From: Salipaludibacillus aurantiacus
Lineage (GTDB): Bacteria; Bacillota; Bacilli; Bacillales; Salisediminibacteriaceae
Length of the DNA stretch: 64,000 nucleotides
NCBI RefSeq assembly: GCF_900111295.1
Contig: NZ_FOGT01000008.1
Span: forward strand, 62,001-126,000
Reading direction: 5' to 3'
This document shows, piece after piece, positions 40,107-50,023 of the stretch; the stretch's first letter is position 1, and every line of letters begins with the position of its first letter. Under the pieces are notes generated by a model that worked only from the letters and a program-made list of their open reading frames with translations, was not told the DNA's origin and did no database searches. Both the position numbers and the translations under genes were made by a program.

Positions 40107-42185
40107 TTATTTTCTAAGATTCAGTGTAACAGTCCCTGTTCCGGCCGGAATCCGCCACATATTTTTCCCAGCCTGTTCAAGGCCTGAAGCGCTTCGCTCC
40201 ACTTTGCCTTTCCAGTGTAAAATGACGTCTTGAGGCTCTTTGTTCCCGGGTGCCCGTTGATAAGTCAGCTCGTAATAATCATTTCCAATAAAATCAAGCT
40301 GAACGGTCACCTCTCCATACTTTGTCGGAGTCCGTTCTACCGCGAGAGTTTCTCCCTCTGATGGCAGCCATTCATCAGGAACCCCCGGAAGCAGTTCAAG
40401 CGTGCTGCCTTTTTCAAAGACGAGAAGGTGCCTGACGAGGCGTATAAATTCTGCAGATCCCCAGTTGTGCGGCATGTCCCCGCAATATTCGGCTGCCGGA
40501 GACGAAGTCAGGCTTTGCTCTTCCCGCCACACCCGGCTCGGTGCTGCATGGTTGGCGAAACTGTACAGGTAGTCGAGCGCTTTCTCTGGATAGCCGGCGT
40601 AAAGCCAGGTCTGAGCGTAAAACATGGAGGAGTATCCCCATACTGCCTGATCGTGCACCCAGCCGGTTTCTTCAGGAATTCCCTGAGTGTTATCAATGCT
40701 GTCGAGAAGGGCAAGGAAATTTGTGACCTCGGCATCATCGTCTGGGAAAATTTCACCTGGGTAGATAGCATGGGCCAACGCCCACGTGGCAGACTGGGGC
40801 CGGTCATATTCCCGCTCAACCATATTCATTTTGACAAAAGGAACGCCTTCTTCCGTCGTTTGCATGTCCCGTTCAAAGGCGCGTTGAATCGCCTTGTAAA
40901 TATCCGTATAAGCTGCCTTAAACTGCTCAAACCTTTCAAGCTCCAGGCGCTCGCCTTCTTCATAGGCACGTTTTAAGCCGATGACGATCCATAAAGGGGT
41001 TGTATACTCTGGAAAAGGCCCGGCAATTCCGCCATCTAAAAAGGCGGGCGGAAAAATCCCTTTATAATTTTCAATTTCCAAAGCCTGCTGTCGCATATCG
41101 AGAATATAATCAAGGGCCTTGCACATGACGGGCCAAAGTTCTCGCAGCCGTTCATCATCATTCATCAGCTCGCACTGACGGACAAAGGTAGCTAAAGCAA
41201 TGCCGGTTTCTTTGTAATGATCAGGGATAATCTGAATTGATCCGTCTTCTTCAGCCCGCCGCAGCACGGCATCAACCCCCAGATAGGCTTCATCGCGCTG
41301 TCCCATCATGTGGGCGGCCTCAAGGAGAAAGTGGCCGTCAATGACCCATAACCCGCGGTAGACAGTCGGTCCAACCTGGAACTCCGGTATACCGTCTTTC
41401 ACTTCCCGCGCCTGGAGAATATTTCTCGCACAGGACCGGAGCATTTCCATAAGGTCTTCGTCAGGAATGGTAAAACGGTGTTCGAATAAGCGGACCGATT
41501 TCCAGTATGCTCGCATGTCCTCTTCAGCTTTTTCAGCCCACTCCACAGTGAGATCTTCAGGGGACGCTTCACCATCCAGAACCACAGCAAAGACGCCTTT
41601 CCTTGTTTCTCCCGCGTTAAGGAAGTCATAATGCGTAATGCCTCGGATATTAAAGCCGTCTTGCGTCCAGTAAGCTGTCGTTCCTTTCGATTCCATAATG
41701 GCAGGCAGACCGTCTTTTGGGCCGTCAAGCTTTAAAGCCACCTTGGAAGGAGCCCGGCCGAAATCATCAGAAGCCGTCAATTCCCAGATGATGAGATCCG
41801 CCCGGAATCCTGACGCATTCCTATAGGCGAATGTGCGCCATTTAAATGTCGTATGGTCATACACTTCTTCTGTAAAAACGAATGGAAGGGAGGCTTCACT
41901 GTAGCTTTGTTTCCGTTCAACGAACGTATCCCGGTGAGTAAACACTGGTTTCAATCGGTGTTTAAACCCGAGGTTATCATCGATCACCTCACTGTATCTG
42001 GACATGTCCTGCTCATCCGGTATATTAAAAGCGTTTATGTCAAAAATCTCTTCTTCAAAATGATAATTCAGGCTGCCGTCTTCCCGGACAACCGTCTTAT
42101 AAGGATCGTCGACTAAACCGATGCATGTCTGGATAATCTCTGGTGAATACCGGAAATCGATATCCGCATACTTCCTCCGCGTCAT
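40107..42185 (-). CDS. (alpha/alpha)6-barrel glycoside hydrolase, family uncertain
   Basis: 692 residues. The N-terminal ~200 are beta-rich (FKWRTFAYRNASGFRADLII; DDFGRAPSKVALKLDGPKDG). Residues ~240-600 read as a helical toroid like GH15/GH63/GH78 enzymes: GLWVIDGHFLLEAAHMMGQR, IIPDHYKETGIALATFVRQC, FPEYTTPLWIVIGLKRAYEE, WVHDQAVWGYSSMFYAQTWL, YCGDMPHNWGSAEFIRLVRH; then a C-terminal beta domain (LELLPGVPDEWLPSEGE). Acidic residues suited to catalysis occur, but I cannot assign the family. No signal peptide, so it acts on imported sugar. GGAGGGG 7 bases before ATG 42185; a GntR-type site precedes it. Confidence 0.75.
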   Translation of the reverse strand: MTRRKYADIDFRYSPEIIQTCIGLVDDPYKTVVREDGSLNYHFEEEIFDINAFNIPDEQDMSRYSEVIDDNLGFKHRLKPVFTHRDTFVERKQSYSEASLPFVFTEEVYDHTTFKWRTFAYRNASGFRADLIIWELTASDDFGRAPSKVALKLDGPKDGLPAIMESKGTTAYWTQDGFNIRGITHYDFLNAGETRKGVFAVVLDGEASPEDLTVEWAEKAEEDMRAYWKSVRLFEHRFTIPDEDLMEMLRSCARNILQAREVKDGIPEFQVGPTVYRGLWVIDGHFLLEAAHMMGQRDEAYLGVDAVLRRAEEDGSIQIIPDHYKETGIALATFVRQCELMNDDERLRELWPVMCKALDYILDMRQQALEIENYKGIFPPAFLDGGIAGPFPEYTTPLWIVIGLKRAYEEGERLELERFEQFKAAYTDIYKAIQRAFERDMQTTEEGVPFVKMNMVEREYDRPQSATWALAHAIYPGEIFPDDDAEVTNFLALLDSIDNTQGIPEETGWVHDQAVWGYSSMFYAQTWLYAGYPEKALDYLYSFANHAAPSRVWREEQSLTSSPAAEYCGDMPHNWGSAEFIRLVRHLLVFEKGSTLELLPGVPDEWLPSEGETLAVERTPTKYGEVTVQLDFIGNDYYELTYQRAPGNKEPQDVILHWKGKVERSASGLEQAGKNMWRIPAGTGTVTLNLRK

Positions 42186-42204
42186 ATAATTCCCCTCCAT
42201 TAAA

Positions 42205-42224
42205 AATGATATAATGTCATGACT
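42205..42224. promoter_or_regulatory. candidate GntR operator 1
   Basis: AATGATATAATGTCATGACT, sharing GATATAATG and TGACTTTAT with the perfect palindrome at 57476. It lies ~20 bases upstream of the start of the glycosidase gene. Confidence 0.45.
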
Positions 42225-42241
42225 TTATAAATCGGTAATCA

Positions 42242-42272
42242 GGCCCGATCATACAAAACGATGACCGGCCTG
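42242..42272. terminator. stem-loop between yesM-like gene and glycosidase gene
   Basis: AGGCCCGATCAT / ATGACCGGCCT stem with one mismatch. T tracts are weak on both strands, so termination may be partial. Confidence 0.4.
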
Positions 42273-42276
42273 TGAT

Positions 42277-44169
42277 TTAAGAGGTAGGATCCTGTTTGAG
42301 AGTCTCTTCCTTAATCCGAATTTGAATGCGTGTTGTAAACGGCTCATGTCCCTCATTAATAATCCTCAGTTTATAGCTGTCTCCAAACACAATTTTAAGT
42401 CTGGAGTCGATATTTTTAAGGCCGTAGCCAAGATGCTCCGGTTTCTCTTCCTGCCATTCTTCCGTATCAAGAAAGCTAAGCAGCTCATTCTTTCTGTCTT
42501 CTGTCATGCCAACCCCATTATCGGCCACTTCGAGGACGACATCGTCCTGTTCAATTGTCCCTGTGATGAGAATCCGCCCTTCTGTTCGAAGTTTCCTGAC
42601 GCCGTGATGGATGGCGTTCTCAATAATTGGCTGGAGGATCAGCTTGCTGATTTTATACTCCTTAATTGCCGGATCAATATGAATATCATATTTAAATCTA
42701 TCTTCGTAGCGGATTTTCTGGATATTCAAATAATAGCGGGCCATTTGGACTTCATCTTCAACTGTAATCATTTCTTTTCCTTTGCTTAAGATTAACTGGA
42801 ACAGGCGTGACAGCCCGTAGACCATTTCACTAATTTCTTTCTGCCCCTGTTCAATCGCAAGCCAGTTAATCGAATCGAGCGTGTTATATAAAAAATGGGG
42901 GTTCAGCTGATATTCAAGGACCCGAAGCTCAAACAGCTGTTTATGTTTCTGCTCTTCTTCAAGATTTGTTAACAGCTGGCGGATCTGCACCGCCATATCA
43001 TTAAACTGGTCGCCAATATCCGAAATTTCATCCTGGCCTTTCAGTTTTACCCGTTCATCAAGTGAGCCTTTTCCGAATTTCATGATGGCATCACTTAACA
43101 TGTGAAGCCTGGCAGCAATGATTTTAGCTCCTTTAAAAGACGCAGCAAGCGAGATGATAACAAGAATAACCATTCCGGAATAAAGCAGGGTCTTCGTGGC
43201 GTTTAACTCCCTGTTCATTACTGCCTTGTCATAACCGATAACCAGTTCATTTCCGTTAGACAGGCTGCTTGCCGACACATACCAGTCGCCGGCAGATGTA
43301 ATGACGGGAATAAAAGGTTCGTCAGCCGGCTGATAAGCCAGCTGCCTGCTGATTTCCAGACCGATATCAGCCTTCTCCTGGACAATCTCCCCATCCTGAA
43401 AGATGATCGACTCTCCGTTAACTGTATCTGTGAGTCCGAAAAGCACGTGGGGGTCATCAATAGAAGTTCTTAACCTACCTTGTAATGACTCCAGGTACAC
43501 ATTCACTAAAGCGTATCCGATAATATTCTGAGGCTGGTCCACGCTCGGAATTTGCCGTGCGAAGGTGATAATGTCCCTGTTTTTAGTTAACGCGTCATTG
43601 ACGCTCCAGAATAATCCGCCGTCCCTTGATTGCGCCGTCCCGTACACACGGGAGTTTTCAAGATCGCCTCGGGTAATCACATAACTTTCAGCAGAGGTGG
43701 AGGAGAGGAAGATGGTTTCCTCTAAATCAACGACTGCAATCGAATGGATATTGCCGCGGCTCAGCCTGTAACTTGACAGGGCCGTTCTCATATTGGTCAG
43801 TACCGTATAATCATTGGTCACATACTGTTCTTCGCCAAAAATAGCTGACTCCTGATTGACAGTTGATAAAGGGTTGACTCTTTCAAGTGTTTCCTGAATC
43901 TGCTCGTCGATAATAACGTTATTCACCATTTGGTTGGTCTCATCGAATAAACTGATGATTTCATTGTCTAAAGATTGTTTCAATGCGAGAAGGGCGCTGA
44001 ACCTTTCTTCTTCCATTCTGTTTGTCTGAAGAACGATGAAAAATGAAACTACTCCAAGCAGGAGAAGGTTGGGAATGATCACCAGGATCAGCAGTTTATA
44101 AAACACTTTTAAAGTGAACGTGTCTTTCTTCTGTCGGAAATACGTTTGCAGCCTTCTAAAAAGGTTCAT
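42277..44169 (-). CDS. YesM-like sensor histidine kinase
   Basis: 630 residues. N-terminal membrane helix (LLILVIIPNLLLLGVVSFFI), an extracellular dCache-like sensor (~55-330), second helix (TLLYSGMVILVIISLAAS), HAMP (~355-410) and His_kinase plus HATPase domains: phosphoacceptor His in LEYQLNPHFLYNTLDSINW, N-box LQPIIENAIHHGVRKL, G-box VLEVADNGVGMTED and GYGLKNIDSRL. Start ATG 44169 lies inside the end of the regulator gene (14-base overlap). Pairs with the YesN-like regulator to control sugar genes. Signal probably the imported oligosaccharide. Confidence 0.93.
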   Translation of the reverse strand: MNLFRRLQTYFRQKKDTFTLKVFYKLLILVIIPNLLLLGVVSFFIVLQTNRMEEERFSALLALKQSLDNEIISLFDETNQMVNNVIIDEQIQETLERVNPLSTVNQESAIFGEEQYVTNDYTVLTNMRTALSSYRLSRGNIHSIAVVDLEETIFLSSTSAESYVITRGDLENSRVYGTAQSRDGGLFWSVNDALTKNRDIITFARQIPSVDQPQNIIGYALVNVYLESLQGRLRTSIDDPHVLFGLTDTVNGESIIFQDGEIVQEKADIGLEISRQLAYQPADEPFIPVITSAGDWYVSASSLSNGNELVIGYDKAVMNRELNATKTLLYSGMVILVIISLAASFKGAKIIAARLHMLSDAIMKFGKGSLDERVKLKGQDEISDIGDQFNDMAVQIRQLLTNLEEEQKHKQLFELRVLEYQLNPHFLYNTLDSINWLAIEQGQKEISEMVYGLSRLFQLILSKGKEMITVEDEVQMARYYLNIQKIRYEDRFKYDIHIDPAIKEYKISKLILQPIIENAIHHGVRKLRTEGRILITGTIEQDDVVLEVADNGVGMTEDRKNELLSFLDTEEWQEEKPEHLGYGLKNIDSRLKIVFGDSYKLRIINEGHEPFTTRIQIRIKEETLKQDPTS

Positions 44170-45700
44170 TATAGCCGCTGCTTTCTGATTTATATTTAGA
44201 CGGGTTTTTACCGACATTTTTCTTGAAAGCATTGCTGAAATAATAAGGATTATCGTAGCCGACACGCTCAGCTATTTCATAGATCTTTTTATCGGTTTCC
44301 CGAAGAAGTTTTTTAGCTTTGTCCATCCGTATCTCCGTCACGTACTGCATGCAGGAAGAACCTGTGACCTTTCTGAATTCCTGGGTTAGATAATTTGGGG
44401 TGACACCGGCCACATCACTGATTTTCTGGAGGCTCAGATCCTGATCGGCATAATGCTCTTTAAGGTACATTCTGACTTTTTCAATTAACACACTCGTCGT
44501 TTTCTGGTGGCTCAGCGCTTTTCTTTCTTCAGCACATGTTCTTATCCATTTTTCAAACCGGCTGAGCATTTCTTCTTTTGAATAGGCACCTAAAAAAGGG
44601 ATTTGCGGGTAGGGAGAGCCAATTTCACTAAGGATGAGTTCCAGCCGGTACATCAATTCATTTAATGTCTGGGCGGTCCATTCCTGTGAAGGATTGACCC
44701 TTGTGATTTTTTTCATGATTTCTTTTAGGGAAAAATCAATCTGCTCCTCATTGCCGACACTGAAAGCGAGCTGCAGCTCTGATTCATCTTCAAAAGGGTA
44801 TTCGTAATAGTCCACCGTTTCAGATTCAATGATATCCAATGACTGTCCAACAGCGCGGGGGAGCTCCTCATAGCTTCCGGCCTGGCTCCCAATGCCATAC
44901 TTAATCGTAATTTGATAGTTTTTTTCGACTTCGAGCGTTAAACGATTAAGGTTTTCCCGTACATCCTCAGTGACTTCTCCGGTCATGCCAAAATAAATCG
45001 TCTGTGAATCTTTAATAACAGCAAACCCTTCCCGGTCCTTAAACATCCGTTTCCACAGAAGTTCTTTAATCGCGTAAGTCTGCATGATATGTTCAGGGTT
45101 CTTAATAGACTCTATATTGATCAGCCGGACGGTCCCAATCGTTACAGGATCCCGCTCAGTGAAAGGGAGGAAGGGGGCCAGTAAAGATAAGTGCTCATCT
45201 GACACGAGACGGCCTTCCAGAAGATCAAGAATGAGCCGGTCCCTCACGTAAGGTTCGACGTTCTTTTTCATCTCCAGGTAAGTGGCCTGATCCTCCTGTT
45301 CCTGTTCGTTGGCTTCAATTTCCGACCTCATCTTTAATAAAATGGCAGACAGATCGTTAATGCTGACTGGTTTTAAGAGGTAAGACTGGACATTCAGGTC
45401 AATGGCCTGTTTAGCGAGCTGGAACTCCTCATGTCCGGAAAGAATGATTGTTTTGATAGCAGGGTGGGAAGAGGACAGTTCTCTTATCAGTTCAATGCCG
45501 TCCACGAAGTTCATGTAAATATCCGTAATAACGACATCCGGGACCACTTTCTGCTCGTGAATCAGTTCGAGAGCCGTTTCGCCGTCATTTGCAAGCCCGA
45601 CGACCTCGTAGTGGTCATCCAGACTTTCCACGGCTTTTTTCATTCCGCGGCGAATAACCGCTTCATCATCAACAATTAAAATGCTTAATTTCCTGTCCAT
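44156..45700 (-). CDS. YesN-like response regulator with AraC DNA-binding domain
   Basis: 514 residues. Receiver domain 1-125 (LSILIVDDEAVIRRGMKKAV, VVITDIYMNFVDGIELIREL with the phosphoacceptor Asp, YLLKPVS), a long middle region, and C-terminal AraC-type double HTH (LSLQKISDVAGVTPNYLTQE, RMDKAKKLLRETDKKIYEIA, GYDNPYYFSNAFKKNVGKNP). AAAAGGGGGC before ATG. The promoter region carries a cre-like site at 45789-45802. Activates transport or hydrolase genes of the locus; gene order RR then HK is unusual but coupled. Confidence 0.93.
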   Translation of the reverse strand: MDRKLSILIVDDEAVIRRGMKKAVESLDDHYEVVGLANDGETALELIHEQKVVPDVVITDIYMNFVDGIELIRELSSSHPAIKTIILSGHEEFQLAKQAIDLNVQSYLLKPVSINDLSAILLKMRSEIEANEQEQEDQATYLEMKKNVEPYVRDRLILDLLEGRLVSDEHLSLLAPFLPFTERDPVTIGTVRLINIESIKNPEHIMQTYAIKELLWKRMFKDREGFAVIKDSQTIYFGMTGEVTEDVRENLNRLTLEVEKNYQITIKYGIGSQAGSYEELPRAVGQSLDIIESETVDYYEYPFEDESELQLAFSVGNEEQIDFSLKEIMKKITRVNPSQEWTAQTLNELMYRLELILSEIGSPYPQIPFLGAYSKEEMLSRFEKWIRTCAEERKALSHQKTTSVLIEKVRMYLKEHYADQDLSLQKISDVAGVTPNYLTQEFRKVTGSSCMQYVTEIRMDKAKKLLRETDKKIYEIAERVGYDNPYYFSNAFKKNVGKNPSKYKSESSGYNEPF

Positions 45701-45788
45701 CCTATACGCCCCCTTTTAGGCGGAAACAAGGACTGCAGTCTCTTAATACTAATCACAGCCCCCTCCAAAAATAGCATCAACAGAGTCA

Positions 45789-45802
45789 TGTAAACGTATA
45801 CA
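45789..45802. promoter_or_regulatory. cre-like catabolite-repression site
   Basis: TGTAAACGTATACA fits the CcpA consensus TGWAANCGNTNWCA with one mismatch and is nearly palindromic. It lies ~90 bases upstream of the YesN-like gene. Confidence 0.55.
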
Positions 45803-45854
45803 AGTTGATTCTATTTTAACTTATTTTAAAGGGAACGTGTCATTTTTTGTCGAT

Positions 45855-48131
45855 TTATAATTGGAAGTCAAGCCAGATCACTTGGAAAGGGTCGAGATGC
45901 CATTCTTTTTCATCCAGAGCGGTGAGATTGAAAAGGTTATCGGATATAAGGCTGCCTGTGATGAGATCTTTAAGGTGAAACCCGTCCGGATACTGCTTCT
46001 CAATCAAACCGCTGTCTTTCCAAGAGATGGTGACTGTCTGTGTCTCGCTGGAACAGTTAGCGATGCAGGCCGTGACATGATCACGGGTTTTTCTGACGGG
46101 AAGGAAGATGTTCGGGTTGCTGCTTGTCCCTCCCTTAAAATCGCACGTTCCGGAAATGAAGGGAGGATGGGTCTTTTTAAGCTCAATTCCCTTAGTTAAT
46201 TCGTTTTCAATTCCGTGTTCACCGCCCACGTACATCATGAACGGTCCTTCGATAAATAAATACAAATAGGTGAGGAGAACGGTCTCTTCAATACCAAACT
46301 GTTCCCTCCGCCATTTCTTACCCGGCGGATACCACCAGAAAGAATCATGGGAATCCACGTGGTGGGCTGTCCGGTAATTTTCGGGAAGCCAGCGCTGGCG
46401 GACATCGAACCATTCACTCATTTCCTCCGCTGTGATTTTATCACTCGGTTTCTCCCTGCCGATGGTGATCGTCGAGGAGTCGTACATTAACGCCTGAATA
46501 ATCCAGTGTTCATCATAATTATAGTTTAGATCCATATTTTTGCGGTAAAGCGGGGTGCTCGGTTCTGTGTAAAATAATAAATCTTCTTTAAGCTTACGGA
46601 GCTCCGTGCGGGCTTTTTCGAAAAAGCTGATCGGTCCGACAGCAGACTGGCCTGCTTTATAAGGGATCTGCCTGTCCCAGTTCGGGATGGAATTCCAATG
46701 GGGCGCATCATAGCGGAATCCGTCTATATCCAGTTCTTTAATCATAAACGTCAGGGCACTTAAAAAATAATCTTGCCACTCGTCGTTTGCCGCATCAAAC
46801 GCATTCGTGTAAATACCGGTAATGGCTCCTGTTTCATCTTTCACAAACCAGTCCGGATGCTTTTGGACCAGGTCATGGACAGGAGGGGAGCCGGCTTTCC
46901 AGTAAGGGGCGAAATCAATGACCGTCTGGTTCAGCTCAGGGCGGTGCGTGTCACCGCTCGTCCTGGCTTCAAATTCGGCCTTTTCTATAATTTGCTGGTC
47001 CATTACCCCGTGCAGGAGGACATCAAGGATGACTTTGATGCCGAGACGGTGTGCTTCTTTGACAAGTGTCATAAGCTCGTCTTTATTCCCGTAAGAGATG
47101 CTTAAATCGAAATAATCATGTACGGCATAGCAGGGGTAGGGCTGTTTAGGCATAATCTGAATCGCATTAAATCCCATAGCCGAGATCCGGTCCAAATCAG
47201 CAGTCAGCTCAGACACCTCTTCATAAGGGGTGTAAGAATAGTTGTCCTTAAAAACAGCCGATCCGATATGCGTCTCAAATATAACAAGCGTATCGAGCCA
47301 GTCCGGACGGTCATCGGGGGGCGTCACGCCATGCCTTTTAAACCAAGTCTGCATTCTTTCTGAAGCCAGCTTTTCATAGTCAGCATGCATATAATAGACA
47401 CCTTTAAAACTGAGCGAACCGCCGTCAGGGACATAGCCGGCAAACTGAAAGTCCTGAACAAAATCTATATGGGTGCCATGGTTAATAACATGCTGGTCGG
47501 CGCGTTCTTCGAAAGAAAGTCCCCAGCCAAGCCAGACATCGTCTGACTCCCTGTTAATTAAACCGGCGGCACCGATTGAATACTCTCCAAAGTTCCACAT
47601 CTTTCCGGCATGGTCATTTAGTCCGTAATAGGGGAGGGATCCTTGTACACCTGGAAGAAAAACATCAGTCTGTCCTGGGTCACTGGCAGGTGTTTGAATC
47701 GTCTGATGAAACACTGCTTTACGGACAGTCTGTTCCTGGCCGGTCCGGTTGACAAGGTCAAAGCCAATTTCAACAGTCTCCAGCTCATCATCTGCTTTAA
47801 GTTTCCAGATCACTTCCCATTTGCCTTGAGAACAGTATAATTTCAGGGCAGGATGTGCTACTGTCCCACAGCTTTCATACCCATCCAGCTTAAGCTCTCG
47901 GCAGATTAATTCCGTCTCAACATAATAAGGCATCCTTCTTGGAAGCGGCCGCTTTTCCTGCCCGTTCAGCACAATGTCAATAAAGCCGTCGGCCGATATA
48001 TGGTCAATTTTACTGCGGTTTTTCACTTCTATACTTTTCAGCAGACCGCTCTGCTTATCCACCGTTATTAACAGTTTTCCAGTTTCAAAATAAAGGTCTT
48101 TCTCTTTTTCTGTGATCGTTGCCTGTCTCAC
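45855..48131 (-). CDS. GH13 alpha-amylase-superfamily enzyme
   Basis: 758 residues. N-terminal beta domain (~1-265) precedes a GH13 barrel. Conserved blocks: FNAIQIMPKQPYP, LGIKVILDVLLHGV, the nucleophile region LDIDGFRYDAPHWN, acid/base FYTEPS and the third acid VDSHDSFWWYPP; the C-terminal beta-domain ends FQVIWLDFQL. No signal peptide, so cytoplasmic. GTG start with GGAGGC 7-8 bases upstream. Cotranscribed with the aldo/keto reductase and ABC genes. Specificity uncertain; probably splits the imported alpha-linked oligosaccharide. Confidence 0.88.
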   Translation of the reverse strand: MRQATITEKEKDLYFETGKLLITVDKQSGLLKSIEVKNRSKIDHISADGFIDIVLNGQEKRPLPRRMPYYVETELICRELKLDGYESCGTVAHPALKLYCSQGKWEVIWKLKADDELETVEIGFDLVNRTGQEQTVRKAVFHQTIQTPASDPGQTDVFLPGVQGSLPYYGLNDHAGKMWNFGEYSIGAAGLINRESDDVWLGWGLSFEERADQHVINHGTHIDFVQDFQFAGYVPDGGSLSFKGVYYMHADYEKLASERMQTWFKRHGVTPPDDRPDWLDTLVIFETHIGSAVFKDNYSYTPYEEVSELTADLDRISAMGFNAIQIMPKQPYPCYAVHDYFDLSISYGNKDELMTLVKEAHRLGIKVILDVLLHGVMDQQIIEKAEFEARTSGDTHRPELNQTVIDFAPYWKAGSPPVHDLVQKHPDWFVKDETGAITGIYTNAFDAANDEWQDYFLSALTFMIKELDIDGFRYDAPHWNSIPNWDRQIPYKAGQSAVGPISFFEKARTELRKLKEDLLFYTEPSTPLYRKNMDLNYNYDEHWIIQALMYDSSTITIGREKPSDKITAEEMSEWFDVRQRWLPENYRTAHHVDSHDSFWWYPPGKKWRREQFGIEETVLLTYLYLFIEGPFMMYVGGEHGIENELTKGIELKKTHPPFISGTCDFKGGTSSNPNIFLPVRKTRDHVTACIANCSSETQTVTISWKDSGLIEKQYPDGFHLKDLITGSLISDNLFNLTALDEKEWHLDPFQVIWLDFQL

Positions 48132-48154
48132 GTTTACTGCCTCCTTGATCCGGC

Positions 48155-49138
48155 TTAATCGAACAACGGCCAGGTAAAGTCAATTTGGTCTAAAATTCCG
48201 TTTACTTCTTTGATGAGGTCCTCTCTCCATACCATGTCTGACGCTTTAATGTTCTCGGCCACCTGTTCTGTATTCTCAGCTCCCATAATGACTGAGGAAA
48301 CATTCTTTTCAAGTAAAATCCAGGAGAGGGCGAGCTGTGTAAGAGAACACCTTTCCCGCTCAGCGATGATTTTCAGTTTACTGATCGCTTCAAAAATCTC
48401 GTCTTTAAAATACAAAGATGCCGAGTCATTGTCTGTTTTATGGAGGCGGCTGTTTTCCGGCAGTTTATCAGGTGATGTATAAGCTCCGGTTAACACGCCC
48501 TGTGCTAAAGGAGAGAAGACAAGCTGCCCGAGTCCGCCTTCTTTTGAAGCGGGAATGATATCTTTCTCAATTTGCCTGACGAGCATGTTATAGATCGGCT
48601 GATTTGAAACCATCTTTCTTAATCCGAGCTGTTTAACTGTGTCCAGTCCTTCTTTAATCTGGCCCGAACTCCATTCGCTGATGCCGTAGTATAAAATTTT
48701 CCCCTGGGCTACGAGATCGTTCATCGCTGTTAATGTTTCTTCCACAGGGGTACTCGGATCATACCGGTGGCACTGGTAAATGTCGATATAATCCACATTC
48801 AGCCGCTTCAGGCTCTGGTCGCACTGATCCATAATGTGTTTTCTTGACAGGCCGCGCTGGTTCGGTTTGCTGCCCATCGGAAAATAAACTTTTGAACCGA
48901 TGACATAGGAGGTGCGGTCAAATTCCGCAAGTGCTTCCCCCAGTACTTTCTCCGCATTGCCGAGACCGTAGAAATTAGCCGTATCAAAATAGTTGATCCC
49001 GTTTTCATAAGCAAATTTGATCGTAGTAATGGCATCATTTTTATCATAATCCGTGGACGTGCCATCAAAAGTCAGCCACGTGCCCAGGCTGATTTCACTC
49101 ACCTGCAGTCCGCTGTTTCCTAAACGCCTGTATTTCAT
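48155..49138 (-). CDS. aldo/keto reductase
   Basis: 327 residues from ATG 49138, which has AGGAG 8 bases upstream (an in-frame GTG at 49147 is too close to it). AKR TIM barrel: RRLGNSGLQVSEISLGTWLT, NYFDTANFYGLGNAEKVLGE (Asp and Tyr of the catalytic tetrad), YVIGSKVYFPMG (Lys), YIDIYQCHRYDP (His), YYGISEWSSGQI. The cluster-mate position suggests it oxidises or reduces the sugar delivered by the ABC importer. Similar to Bacillus general-stress AKRs of the potassium-channel beta-subunit-like group. Confidence 0.92.
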   Translation of the reverse strand: MKYRRLGNSGLQVSEISLGTWLTFDGTSTDYDKNDAITTIKFAYENGINYFDTANFYGLGNAEKVLGEALAEFDRTSYVIGSKVYFPMGSKPNQRGLSRKHIMDQCDQSLKRLNVDYIDIYQCHRYDPSTPVEETLTAMNDLVAQGKILYYGISEWSSGQIKEGLDTVKQLGLRKMVSNQPIYNMLVRQIEKDIIPASKEGGLGQLVFSPLAQGVLTGAYTSPDKLPENSRLHKTDNDSASLYFKDEIFEAISKLKIIAERERCSLTQLALSWILLEKNVSSVIMGAENTEQVAENIKASDMVWREDLIKEVNGILDQIDFTWPLFD

Positions 49139-49168
49139 ATGTTTCACTCCTGACCTGGTAATGTGCTG

Positions 49169-50005
49169 TTATCCTTTGACTGAGCCGCTTGTCAGTCCGT
49201 CAATAATGTGTTTTTGAAGGAAAATATAAATGATAATGATTGGAATTAAGCTGCTGAAAATCGCAGCAAACATCGTTGTAAAGTCGTTCTGGTAAACGGA
49301 CTTGAACAGGCTGATCCCCACTTGCAGCGTCCGGACGCTCTGATCTGTCGTTAACAGCAGGGCGAAGATAAACTCGTTCCAGGCGAACAAAAACTGGAAG
49401 ATAGCCGCTGTTGCAATCCCCGGCCGTACGAGAGGGAGAAGAATCCGGTAGTAAGTCTGGAACATATTACAGCCGTCGATCTCTGCCGATTCAAAGATTT
49501 CCTGCGGCACCCCTCTGACAAATCCGTAGATGATTAACAGCGTCAATGGGAGGCCCATGGCCATATAGGTCGTAATCAGCGCCCACGGCGTGTTAATCAG
49601 ATTGAACTGGGCAGCAATCAAATAATAAGGAACTAATAATGAATTGGTAGGTAAAAAGATTCCAATAATGATAGTAAAATAAATAATTTTTGACCATTTA
49701 CCGCCCTTTCGAACCGCATAGGCGGCCATTGTGGCAAAAAGAATACAGACCGCTGTACTGACCGTACTTACAAATAAGGAATTCCAGAACAATCTTCCCA
49801 GGTTGCCCACACTGAAAGCTTCCACATAATTTGCGAATTGCCAGGTTTCCGGGAGTGAGAAGGGGGATCGCATTAACTCCGCATTGCCTTTCAATGAAGA
49901 TATTAAAATCCAGATGAATGGAAAGGTCGTTACGATTAAAAAGAATAATAGAATCAGATAAACAGGAATGTAGCCTAACTTAGCAGATTTCTTTGATGCA
50001 CTCAT
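49169..50005 (-). CDS. ABC sugar importer permease, MalG-like
   Basis: 278 residues, six membrane helices. EAA loop ESAEIDGCNMFQTYYRILLP followed by LVRPGIA places it in the carbohydrate (CUT1) permease family; the C-terminal SGSVKG end is usual for MalG-type subunits. GGAGGTTCC precedes ATG. Second permease of the importer; no ATPase gene in the locus, so a shared MsmX/UgpC-type ATPase must serve. Confidence 0.94.
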   Translation of the reverse strand: MSASKKSAKLGYIPVYLILLFFLIVTTFPFIWILISSLKGNAELMRSPFSLPETWQFANYVEAFSVGNLGRLFWNSLFVSTVSTAVCILFATMAAYAVRKGGKWSKIIYFTIIIGIFLPTNSLLVPYYLIAAQFNLINTPWALITTYMAMGLPLTLLIIYGFVRGVPQEIFESAEIDGCNMFQTYYRILLPLVRPGIATAAIFQFLFAWNEFIFALLLTTDQSVRTLQVGISLFKSVYQNDFTTMFAAIFSSLIPIIIIYIFLQKHIIDGLTSGSVKG

Positions 50006-50023
50006 TCTATGGAACCTCCTTCT

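Noticed and set aside
40428-40976. 182-codon plus-strand ORF
   Set aside because: Antisense to the glycosidase gene with no initiation signal.
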